Positions 45,266 to 53,069 of a DNA stretch of 64,000 nucleotides are shown here, in pieces. The stretch spans positions 161,989-225,988 of the forward strand of contig CAINNJ010000046.1 in NCBI GenBank assembly GCA_903851195.1, given 5' to 3'. Within the stretch, counting starts at the first letter, position 1; each line of letters starts with the position of its first letter. The notes beneath the pieces are model-generated. The model had not been told where the DNA came from. It did not search any database and saw only the letters and a list, made by a program, of their open reading frames with translations. The stretch comes from an uncultured Acidobacteriia bacterium (lineage in GTDB: Bacteria; Acidobacteriota; Terriglobia; Bryobacterales; Bryobacteraceae). A program made the translations under genes and the position numbers.

Positions 45266-46684
45266 ATGTCAGCCTTCCAATTTTCCGCGCCGGTCAAGGG
45301 CTATCTGGAGGCGCGCACGCTGCGGCGGCATGCCGGTGTTTTGCACCTGTGGGCGCTGGGTGTGGGCGCGGTGATCTCGGGGGATTTTTTCGGCTGGAAT
45401 TTCGGCCTGGTGGAGGGCGGTTTCGGGGGGATGCTGGCGGCGCTGGGCGTGATGACGGTGCTGTTCGCCTGCCTGTGTTCGGGCATCGCGGAGATGTCCC
45501 CTGCCCTGCCCCATGCGGGTGGCGCCTACTCATTCGCGCGGACCGCGATGGGACCGTGGGGCGGTTACGTGACGGGTCTCGCGGAAAACATGGAATATAT
45601 TCTGACGCCGGCGGTCATCGTGGTCGGGCTGGGAGGGTATCTGGGCTCCGTGTTCGGCACTTCGGCGAAGTGGGATCCGGCGTGGTGGCTGCTCTGTTAC
45701 GTGGTTTTCGTGGCTTTTAACATGGCCGGAGTGGAACTGAGTTTCCGGGTGTCTCTGTGGATCACGATTTGCGCGCTGCTGATTCTGGTGCTGTTCTTTG
45801 CCGGCGCGGCGCCGCGTTTCAACCTGCGCGGCTGGGCTCTCGGCAGCGCCGGCTGGTTTCCGCACCGGTGGAGCGGGGTGCTGCGATCCCTGCCTTTCGC
45901 GCTGTGGGTGTACCTGGGAATCGAACAGCTGCCGCTGGCCGCGGAGGAAGCGCACGACCCCGTGCGGGACATGCCGAAGGGGCTTTGGCTGGGGTTGGGG
46001 ACGCTGGTGGTGTTCGCCTTCCTGACCGTGATTCTCAACGCCGGTATTGAACCGGGCGCGGCGATGGTGGGCCGCTCGGATGAGCCGCTGCTGCTCGGCT
46101 TTCGCACCATATTTGGACCGTTTGCGCTGGCGAAGGTGCTGGCGCTGTTTGCCTGCACGGGCCTCGCGGCCAGCTTTCACGCCATTATTTACGCGTATGG
46201 ACGCCAGATTTATTCGCTGTCGCGGGCCGGATATTTCCCGACGTGGCTTTCGGTAACGAGCGGCAGGCGCCAGACACCGGAGCGGGCGCTCCTGGCGGGT
46301 TCGGCGCTGGGGTATGCGGTGGCACTGGCGATTCAGTTCGCGGGGCAGAAGAGCCCCACGGGCGCGGTGCTGCTGAACATGGCGGTGTTCGGGGCCGTGA
46401 TGGCGTACATTCTGCAGATGGTGTCGTTCCTGCGGCTGCGGATGCTGTTCCCCGGGCTGGCGCGACCATACCGGAGTCCGCTGGGTGTGGCGGGGGCGGT
46501 GATCGCTATAGCGATCGCCGGGGTGACTCTGATTACGTTGTTTTTGAACCGGGATTACCGGTTCGGCATGGTGGGCGCGGCGGTCTGGTTCCTGCTCGGA
46601 ATCGCCTGGTTCCAGATCCATGGCAGGAAGGGACTGGTGCTGGCTCCGGAAGAGCAGTTCGCGATCGCCGCGCGCAAGGAGTGA
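45266..46684 (+). CDS. APC-family amino acid/ethanolamine permease-like transporter
   Basis: 472 residues with about twelve hydrophobic segments. GVGAVISGDFFGWNFGLVEG and GIAEMSPALPHAGGAYSFAR are typical of the APC superfamily, close to ethanolamine permeases by eye. EEAHDPVRDMPKGLWLGL is the usual loop of these proteins. Inner-membrane uptake of an amine or amino acid; no eut genes are present, so the substrate is open. Divergent from the Rpn-like gene. Confidence 0.88.
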   Translation: MSAFQFSAPVKGYLEARTLRRHAGVLHLWALGVGAVISGDFFGWNFGLVEGGFGGMLAALGVMTVLFACLCSGIAEMSPALPHAGGAYSFARTAMGPWGGYVTGLAENMEYILTPAVIVVGLGGYLGSVFGTSAKWDPAWWLLCYVVFVAFNMAGVELSFRVSLWITICALLILVLFFAGAAPRFNLRGWALGSAGWFPHRWSGVLRSLPFALWVYLGIEQLPLAAEEAHDPVRDMPKGLWLGLGTLVVFAFLTVILNAGIEPGAAMVGRSDEPLLLGFRTIFGPFALAKVLALFACTGLAASFHAIIYAYGRQIYSLSRAGYFPTWLSVTSGRRQTPERALLAGSALGYAVALAIQFAGQKSPTGAVLLNMAVFGAVMAYILQMVSFLRLRMLFPGLARPYRSPLGVAGAVIAIAIAGVTLITLFLNRDYRFGMVGAAVWFLLGIAWFQIHGRKGLVLAPEEQFAIAARKE

Positions 46685-46695
46685 AGGTTCGTGAA

Positions 46696-46724
46696 TCGGC
46701 CGTTCGGAATCAGCGGACGGCCGA
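46696..46724. terminator. Hairpin at the convergent end of two transporter genes
   Basis: TCGGCCGTTCG (46696-46706) pairs with CGGACGGCCGA (46714-46724), 11 bp with one G-U pair. It spans the stop of the leftward gene. Bidirectional terminator by position; no U-tract. Confidence 0.4.
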
Positions 46725-47762
46725 AAACAGGGGCGCGACGGAAACGGCGCCGAGTCCGGCGATGAAAAATACGAACATGATAAACAACAGGGTGCGCACG
46801 TTGCCTTCCGCGCCTTCGAATTCTTTCCAGACCAGCAAGCCCCAGAGCGCCGTGATCAGAGTGGCTCCCTGCCCCATGGCGTAGCTGACAGCCGGACCGG
46901 CCTGCGCCGCGCCTTCCGCTCTGGCAGCGACGAAATTCGCGACCGCGCCGGTGGTCCAGAGCGCCCCGCCAAGCAGGCCGAGGCCATGTTGTCTGAAGTT
47001 TCCCGCAAAATAAGCGGTGAATTCGACGGGTTCACCCTGCACCGGCAGATTCATAAAGAACAGGTTGTATACGAAGGTCGTAAAGACGATGCCCGCGGTG
47101 AAAACGACGCCGACCGAATATGGTCCGAGGCCGATGTCCGAGTCCCTCGCCATTTCCACGAGAGGATAAAAACAACCCATCAGAACGCCGGCCACGATCG
47201 CCAGGATGAGGCCTTTGTTGACCGAGGGCTTCGCCGGCTTCTTCCCTTTGACGGGAACGGGTGGATGCAGTTCGTTCTGGCGGGCCGTGTACGACCGGTA
47301 GGCGATGGCGTTCAGAATCACCGCGGCGATGATGGCGACACAGCCGAGGCCGAGGAAAATCGGGCTGCCGACCGGGTGAAGCATGTAACTCCAGCCGACG
47401 CCGATGATCAGAGCGAGTCCGATTCCGATGGGAAAAGCGACCGACATGCCGGCGAGAGCGACCGCCGCCACAAGGAGCATGTTGGCGAGGTTGAAGATGG
47501 CGCCGGCAAGGAAGGCAAACATGTCCTGCCGTTTACCGGCATTGCGCACGTCGTCGAGAAAAGAAAATCCGTCCCAGCCCATGCTGCCGAAAGTGAAGGC
47601 CGCCAGGAGAGCCGCGAGGAAAGCGCCGAACGCGAAATCGAAATAATAAAGCTCAAAGCGCCATTTTCCGGTCCATTTAAACGTGTTGGCCCACGACCCC
47701 CAGCAAAGCATGCTGAGGACAAGAAGAATAATTGTGAAGAGATAGCTGCCAGGGAGGATCAT
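46710..47762 (-). CDS. DMT/GRP-superfamily transporter (RhaT/GRP-like)
   Basis: 350 residues, about ten TM segments. FTIILLVLSMLCWGSWANTF is the typical W-GS-W start of glucose/ribose porter- and rhamnose-symporter-like members; AFPIGIGLALIIGVGWSYML and YAMGQGATLITALWGLLVWK match the second half. Probably proton-coupled uptake of a sugar or small metabolite; the substrate is not defined. It starts 20 bases after the GT39 gene, so the two are likely cotranscribed. Confidence 0.85.
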   Translation of the reverse strand: MILPGSYLFTIILLVLSMLCWGSWANTFKWTGKWRFELYYFDFAFGAFLAALLAAFTFGSMGWDGFSFLDDVRNAGKRQDMFAFLAGAIFNLANMLLVAAVALAGMSVAFPIGIGLALIIGVGWSYMLHPVGSPIFLGLGCVAIIAAVILNAIAYRSYTARQNELHPPVPVKGKKPAKPSVNKGLILAIVAGVLMGCFYPLVEMARDSDIGLGPYSVGVVFTAGIVFTTFVYNLFFMNLPVQGEPVEFTAYFAGNFRQHGLGLLGGALWTTGAVANFVAARAEGAAQAGPAVSYAMGQGATLITALWGLLVWKEFEGAEGNVRTLLFIMFVFFIAGLGAVSVAPLFSAVR

Positions 47763-47782
47763 TTACGATTACGTATTCTTTG

Positions 47783-49186
47783 TTACCGTACAACGTGTAG
47801 AGCCGATTGGTCAAGGATACCGCACGCCGGAAGTTCGCGGCCCGCATAGTAGTAGAGACTGTAGAGAATCGTTCTCCGGAGCGGCGGCGCGCACGCGGGG
47901 TGACCGGCGTTCCAGAGCGGGCGACCGGAGGCTGCCTGATCAATACCCGGAAAAACCGCGAACTGAAACCAGAGAAAAAACAGAGAGGTCAGCGCGGCTA
48001 TTGCGAACAGACTTTTCCGGCGGATTGCGAAGGTTAACGCCGCTCCGATGCCCAAGCCCGCGGCGAGCCAGAGCGCGAGGGCGGCGAAGGGAATCTGCGC
48101 GGAGCGAATCCCAGCGGAGAGAGCGGCGGGCAGCACTCCGGCGGCGGCGGGCAGCAAACCGAGGAGGGCCGCGCAGGGCACCAGCGCGGCGTTTCGCCAT
48201 CGGGAACGGGAAACGCCCAGGCCGATCAGAATGCACAGTGCGGGGAGCAGGGGCAGCAGGTAACTGGGAAGTTTGTTGCGCGCGGCGGAGAGGAACAGAA
48301 AGCCAAAGCCAACCACGGCGACGAGAATTCGGAGCCGATAATCTTTCAAATCCCCGGATTTACGCGGAATACAGAGGAGCAGCGGGAACCAGGGATAAAG
48401 AAGCAGCAGGAGTACCGGCAGGTAATACCAGAACGGCTGCACATGCTGCATCGCGGTGCTGGTGAAGCGCCCGAACTGATGCTCCACGAACAGGACGCGC
48501 CAAAATGCGCTGCCGTTTCGGACGCCGCACAGGATATGCCACGGCAGAGTCACCAGAGCGAATACCGCGAGCGGCGCCGGGCGCAACCACAGACGAAGCC
48601 GGCGGTAGTCGAGGGCAACCACCGGAAAGAACAAGACGAGGGGCGGCAGGCTCTTGGCCAGAGTCGCCAAAGCGAGCAGTGCCGCGATGGCGGTTCGGTT
48701 CACTTGCCCGTCTTCTTTTTCCGGTATCGAAAGCAAGAGCGCGGACGAGAACAAAACAGCCATGGGGATATCGGTGACGGCAACGTGGCTGTAGGCGAGC
48801 CAGCCGGCGCTGGTTGCGAGGATGGCCGTGGCGTAAGACGCGACGGTGGCATCCCAAAGTTTTCGCAGCCGAAGCCAGAAGAAGAGCAGGAAACTCAGGC
48901 CCAGCAGGGCCACGGGCAGGCGCGGCGCCGTCTCCGGCCCGAGTCCCAGGCGAAAACCGAAGCCGGTCATCCAGTACAGCAGGGCGGGTTTTTCAAACCA
49001 GGGGACGCCCCAGAGGCGAGGCGTGACCCAGTCCCCCGTTCGCGCCATGGCGCGCCCGATATCGGCGTAACGGGGCTCATCCGGCAGAATCAGGCCCATT
49101 CCGGTGAGATTTCCCAGGTAAAGAGCGCTCAGAAGCAGGATGCCGGCGAACACGGCCAGGCGGTGCGATGTAATCCGAAACTCCAA
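47783..49186 (-). CDS. GT39-type (ArnT/PMT-like) membrane glycosyltransferase
   Basis: About 467 residues with ten or more TM segments. The first periplasmic loop carries LPDEPRYADIGRAMARTGDW, the DE motif of GT-C transferases of the ArnT/PMT family, followed by FEKPALLYWMTGFGFRLG. These enzymes use a polyprenyl-phosphate sugar to modify lipid A, proteins or other surface molecules; the acceptor is unknown. The start is uncertain: TTG 49186 gives a sensible N-terminus, while an earlier open start (49255) would overlap the divergent neighbour. Confidence 0.85.
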   Translation of the reverse strand: MEFRITSHRLAVFAGILLLSALYLGNLTGMGLILPDEPRYADIGRAMARTGDWVTPRLWGVPWFEKPALLYWMTGFGFRLGLGPETAPRLPVALLGLSFLLFFWLRLRKLWDATVASYATAILATSAGWLAYSHVAVTDIPMAVLFSSALLLSIPEKEDGQVNRTAIAALLALATLAKSLPPLVLFFPVVALDYRRLRLWLRPAPLAVFALVTLPWHILCGVRNGSAFWRVLFVEHQFGRFTSTAMQHVQPFWYYLPVLLLLLYPWFPLLLCIPRKSGDLKDYRLRILVAVVGFGFLFLSAARNKLPSYLLPLLPALCILIGLGVSRSRWRNAALVPCAALLGLLPAAAGVLPAALSAGIRSAQIPFAALALWLAAGLGIGAALTFAIRRKSLFAIAALTSLFFLWFQFAVFPGIDQAASGRPLWNAGHPACAPPLRRTILYSLYYYAGRELPACGILDQSALHVVR

Positions 49187-49257
49187 TCTACGAGTATGAA
49201 TGGTGGAAACCGGTGGCCCGGATCCGGCGTCGGAACAGCCGAAGAGGTGGTGCACCG

Positions 49258-50052
49258 ATGCGCTTCGTCGCGCTGTTGCTTTCGTTCGTCGCGGTCAGCC
49301 AGGGGGAAACTCCGGTTCCGGTCGTGGTTTCGGCGGCGAGTCCTTCGATCGGCGTCACGGCGGACTCGCTGGCCTCGGTTTACGGCGACCGGCTGGCGAC
49401 GAAAGCGGAGTCGGCCGCGGGGCCTCCCTGGCCACTGGCGCTTGGTGACATACCGGGAGTGCGGATCACGGACGCAGCCGGCAAGACGCAGGATGTGGAG
49501 TTGCTGTACGTTTCGCCGTCGCAGATGAATGTTCACATTCCCGCGGGCACGGCAACGGGACCGGCAACGCTGGCGTTTCCGTTTACGGGACTGCCGCCGG
49601 GCCAAGGGACGGCGGCGTTGCGTACGGTTCCCGTGCAGATCCGGCAGGTGGCGCCCGCGATCTTCAGCTTGAACGGATCGGGCAGCGGCGTGGCGGCGGC
49701 ATCGGCACTGCGCATTCTGCCCGGCGGTCAGTTGCAGAGCCCGGTGCCGGTGTTCCAGTGCGATTCGAAGGGGGACTGCACGGCAGCCCCGATCGACACT
49801 GGTCTCGACACACCGGTTTTCCTTTCACTCTACGGGACGGGGCTGCGCGGGGCGAGCTCGCTGGCCGGCGTGACGGTCACGATCGGCGGCGTGCCGGTGC
49901 AGCCGACCTATGCGGGACCGCAAAATCAGATTCCGGGCATGGATCAGGTGAATGTGCCGCTGCCCCTGTCTCTGCGCGGCAAGGGACTGGTCGAGGTCAC
50001 GGTCACGGCGGACGGGGTGGTTTCCAACGCCGTGCAGATCAGGATACTCTGA
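49258..50052 (+). CDS. Secreted protein with the Solibacter-type (TIGR03437-like) C-terminal domain
   Basis: 264 residues. Signal peptide MRFVALLLSFVAVSQGE. Typical strings of this acidobacterial domain are SPSIGVTADSLASVYGDRLA, LLYVSPSQMNVHIPAG, TVPVQIRQVAPAIFSLNGSG, PVFLSLYGTGLRG and PTYAGPQNQIPGMDQVNVPL. They build an Ig-like beta-sandwich module usually found at the end of large exported proteins; here it is almost the whole protein. GAGG lies ten bases before the ATG at 49258. The function is unknown. Confidence 0.9.
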   Translation: MRFVALLLSFVAVSQGETPVPVVVSAASPSIGVTADSLASVYGDRLATKAESAAGPPWPLALGDIPGVRITDAAGKTQDVELLYVSPSQMNVHIPAGTATGPATLAFPFTGLPPGQGTAALRTVPVQIRQVAPAIFSLNGSGSGVAAASALRILPGGQLQSPVPVFQCDSKGDCTAAPIDTGLDTPVFLSLYGTGLRGASSLAGVTVTIGGVPVQPTYAGPQNQIPGMDQVNVPLPLSLRGKGLVEVTVTADGVVSNAVQIRIL

Positions 50053-50080
50053 CGCACGCGTAGTAATCTGAACCGCAGCG

Positions 50081-51259
50081 ATGAAAATTACGGCGGTCCG
50101 GACGGTGGTCTGTAATGCGGAAATGCGGAACTGGGTCTTCGTGCGGGTGGAGACCGATCAGGCCGGTCTCTACGGATGGGGCGAGGGGTCGCTCGAGTGG
50201 AAAACGCGCAGCGTGGTGGGCGCCGTGGAAGACTTCGCGCCGATGCTGCTGGGCGAAGATCCGACACGCATCGAGCACCTGTATCAGAAGCTTTACCGGC
50301 AGTCGTTCTGGCGCGTGGGGGTGATCGGGCTATCGGCGATTTCGGCCATCGAGCAGGCGTGCTGGGACATTCTGGGGAAGTCGCTGGGAGTGCCGGTTTA
50401 CAAGCTGCTGGGGGGCGCGGTGCGCGACCGGGTGCGGATGTACACGCATCTGGGGGGCGGCGACATGAAGTCCGTCTATGAGTCGCAGTATGCGGCGGAT
50501 CCGGCGGTGTTCGTGGATCGCGCTCTGGAAGTGGTGGCGCGCGGTTATAACGCCGTAAAGGTGTTGATCACGCCGCCCACGGAGTCGCTGAATTCGATTG
50601 CGGCGTATAAGTACGCGGAGCGAATGATGCAGGCGCTGCGGCTGGCGGTGGGCGACGATGTGGACATCATGGTGGATTGTCACGGGCGGCATTCACTGGC
50701 AAATGCGCTGGAATTCTGTCGCGTGCTGGCGCCGTTCCGGCCGTATTTCGTGGAAGAGCCGGTGCCGCCGGAAAACGTGGATGTGATGGCGGAAGTGCGG
50801 CGCGGGAGCACGGTGCCAATCGCGACGGGCGAGCGCCGGGTGACGCGATATGAATTCCGCGAATTGTTCGAAAAGCAGGCCTGCCACGTGATCCAGCCGG
50901 ATCTTTGCCATTGCGGCGGTTTATGGGAGGCAAAGAAGATCGCGGCGATGGCGGAGGTTTACACGATGGGCGTGGCGCCGCACAATCCGCTGGGGCCGAT
51001 CGCCAACGCGGTCGCGCTGCATTTCGATCTGAGCACGCCGAATTTCCTGATTCAGGAGGACATGCTGACCGACGTGCCGTGGCGCTGGGAGGTGGTGCAG
51101 CACTCATTGACGAGCGACGGCGGGTACTGGATGCCGACGGACGCGCCGGGGTTGGGGATCGAGGTCAATGAAGCGGCCGCTGCCAGGCATCCGTTTCAGC
51201 AGGAGATCATCCATGCGACAACAGTGCGGGCGCACGACGGGGCCGTGCTGGACTGGTAG
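50081..51259 (+). CDS. Enolase-superfamily sugar acid dehydratase (galactonate dehydratase-like)
   Basis: 392 residues of the mandelate racemase/muconate lactonizing family. Metal ligands are the Asp of IMVDCHGRHS, the Glu of FVEEPVPPE and the Glu of IATGERRVT. HNPLGPIANAVALHFDLSTP carries the catalytic His of the D-galactonate dehydratase type. It dehydrates an aldonic acid to a 2-keto-3-deoxy acid; the exact sugar acid is open. Second of three genes spaced by 28 and 32 bases. Confidence 0.9.
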   Translation: MKITAVRTVVCNAEMRNWVFVRVETDQAGLYGWGEGSLEWKTRSVVGAVEDFAPMLLGEDPTRIEHLYQKLYRQSFWRVGVIGLSAISAIEQACWDILGKSLGVPVYKLLGGAVRDRVRMYTHLGGGDMKSVYESQYAADPAVFVDRALEVVARGYNAVKVLITPPTESLNSIAAYKYAERMMQALRLAVGDDVDIMVDCHGRHSLANALEFCRVLAPFRPYFVEEPVPPENVDVMAEVRRGSTVPIATGERRVTRYEFRELFEKQACHVIQPDLCHCGGLWEAKKIAAMAEVYTMGVAPHNPLGPIANAVALHFDLSTPNFLIQEDMLTDVPWRWEVVQHSLTSDGGYWMPTDAPGLGIEVNEAAAARHPFQQEIIHATTVRAHDGAVLDW

Positions 51260-51291
51260 CGATAACGAAAAGGCGCGAGGAGAATTCGGCA

Positions 51292-52344
51292 TTGTATTGC
51301 GACGCAACGGAACTGCATCCCGGCTTCGGGCCGCGCATGCACCGGTGGAAGAGAGCGTTTGAGAAGTTCGGGGCGGACATCGAATCGCCCTCCGGCGACG
51401 GTTACGTGCTGCGGGTGAGCAGGGGCGAAAGCGCCCTGTGTTTTCCGTCCGACGCGCTACCGCTCAATTCGGCGTCCGGCCATGCGCTGGCGCGGGATAA
51501 GCTCGCGACCTATCAGCTTCTGGAGCGGCATGGCGTTCGCGTGCCGGCCGGGGTGGGATTTTTCGCGGTGCTGAGCCGCGAACGGTCGAACCGCGTGGAG
51601 CGGGAGCGGCTGATTACGAATCTGGAGCCGGCGGTCCTGGGGGCGTTGCCGGGTCTTCGGGCGGATCCTCAAACCAGACTGATTGTGAAACCTTCCGCGG
51701 AAAGCCACGGCATTGGCGTGCGATTGTGCCGCGGGATGGAGGAGGTTCAGGCGGCCGCGGCGGAAACGCTGAAGTATGGACGTTGTGGACTGGTGCAGGA
51801 GTTTGTGGAGGGGCCGGAATACCGAGTCGTCCTGCTGGATGGTGAAGTGTTGCTGGCTTACTGCAAGCGCAACCCGATTCTGAAAGGGGACGGCAGAAGC
51901 ACGGAGCGCGAGCTGATTGCGGATTTCAACCGCTCGCTCGGCGCGCAGAGCGGATCTCTCGATACCGGCAATCTGCCACCTTTGGAAGCGCGCGAATGGC
52001 AACTGGATCGTGTCCCGGAAGAAGGGGAGATTCTTGAACTCGGCGTGGAACTGCAGAACCTTTGCCATGGATCCTGGCCCGAGTTGTTAACGGCGATTCC
52101 CGATCCGATTCTGGAGATTTGCTGGAGAGCGCACCGTGTGCTGGGCCTGCGCTATTCCGGAATCGACGTGCGGATGGCGCCGGGACAGCCGCCTACGGTC
52201 CTGGAGGTCAACGGGAATCCCGGCTATGATTTTCTTGAACGAACGCAACCGGAACTCGTGGGCCGGGTGATCGATAAGCTGGCGTTCGAAATTGCGCGCG
52301 TGATGACGGGATCAGGCGTTGTCGCCGGCCAGTCCCAGCCATGA
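51292..52344 (+). CDS. ATP-grasp ligase of the D-Ala-D-Ala ligase/RimK-like type
   Basis: 350 residues. RLIVKPSAESHGIGVRLCRG is the nucleotide-binding part, GLVQEFVEGPEYRVVLLDGE the central strand, and GIDVRMAPGQPPTVLEVNGNPGYDF-like C-terminal residues give the Mg-binding Glu/Asn of ATP-grasp enzymes. It joins a carboxylate to an amine. The start is TTG 51292, supported by GAGGAG nine bases upstream. The 3' end overlaps the convergent DUF6027-like gene by 33 bases. Confidence 0.85.
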   Translation: MYCDATELHPGFGPRMHRWKRAFEKFGADIESPSGDGYVLRVSRGESALCFPSDALPLNSASGHALARDKLATYQLLERHGVRVPAGVGFFAVLSRERSNRVERERLITNLEPAVLGALPGLRADPQTRLIVKPSAESHGIGVRLCRGMEEVQAAAAETLKYGRCGLVQEFVEGPEYRVVLLDGEVLLAYCKRNPILKGDGRSTERELIADFNRSLGAQSGSLDTGNLPPLEAREWQLDRVPEEGEILELGVELQNLCHGSWPELLTAIPDPILEICWRAHRVLGLRYSGIDVRMAPGQPPTVLEVNGNPGYDFLERTQPELVGRVIDKLAFEIARVMTGSGVVAGQSQP

Positions 52345-52644
52345 CACGATCTGCCGCAGGGTTTCGTAGGCGCGGAGGCGGGCCTCGTCGCTGCCTTCTT
52401 CTTCGGCCTTTTTGATGGCCGCCTGCATTTGGCCAAAGACGATGGGCTGCATGGAGAGCAGCGCGTCGGAGGCGGAGGCGGCGTATTTCACCAGCACGTA
52501 GCGGATGAGGCGTTCGGCGGGAATGCCGGTCAATCGACTGAGATTTTCCATGGCCGGCAGGGGATCGGACGCGCAATAACATTCGACTTCGGCCCGAAAG
52601 GCCGCGTGGGGATCGCGAGGGCTCATGAAATAACTTATACTCAA
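52312..52644 (-). CDS. Small DUF6027-like helical protein
   Basis: 110 residues: DPHAAFRAEVECYCASDPLP, then LSRLTGIPAERLIRYVLVKY, ASDALLSMQPIVFGQMQAAI and EARLRAYETLRQIVSWL. This matches my memory of the DUF6027 family (short, helical, unknown function). It is divergent from the trypsin-NACHT operon (38 bases) and overlaps the ATP-grasp gene tail to tail. Confidence 0.75.
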   Translation of the reverse strand: MSISYFMSPRDPHAAFRAEVECYCASDPLPAMENLSRLTGIPAERLIRYVLVKYAASASDALLSMQPIVFGQMQAAIKKAEEEGSDEARLRAYETLRQIVSWLGLAGDNA

Positions 52645-52682
52645 TCGTTAAAACTCTGCTCGGCAAGGAAGGCAGGGCACCA

Positions 52683-53039
52683 ATGGAACAGGATCTCACC
52701 GAAACTTATCTGAAAGCGTCTGACAGTTCGCTTCTCCATGCCTGGTATGACGGCTACATGAGGCAAACGGTGGGAATCGGACCAGATGAAGCCACCGCGC
52801 CATTTCCGGAAATCCGGCAAGCATTCGAGGAATGGGCCACCGGATTCGAACTTCGGACGAAGATTTGTTCTGAATGGTCTTACTGTGAACGCCGCGCCGC
52901 GTTGGGCGAGAAAGCGACGCTTCTCACGACGCTGGCGGATTTTGTCTGCGGAGTAACAGGGATCCCGACCGACGGAGGATTATCGGCTGCCATGCTTTTA
53001 ATCCGGTACGGGCTTGACCGTTACTGCCGTTGTGAATAG
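52683..53039 (+). CDS. Orphan 118-residue protein coded before the trypsin-NACHT gene
   Basis: No family recognised. The N-terminal half is mixed and acidic (MEQDLTETYLKASDSSLLHA, then PEIRQAFEEWATGFELRTKI). The C-terminal half has two fairly hydrophobic helices, KATLLTTLADFVCGVTG and GGLSAAMLLIRYGLDRYC, with four Cys spread along the protein. An AAGGAAGG lies about ten bases before the ATG. It is 30 bases upstream of the 1159-residue gene on the same strand and so probably works with it, as adaptor, substrate or inhibitor. Confidence 0.8.
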   Translation: MEQDLTETYLKASDSSLLHAWYDGYMRQTVGIGPDEATAPFPEIRQAFEEWATGFELRTKICSEWSYCERRAALGEKATLLTTLADFVCGVTGIPTDGGLSAAMLLIRYGLDRYCRCE

Positions 53040-53069
53040 CAGGCTCGCCGATCTGCCGGAGACACTACA

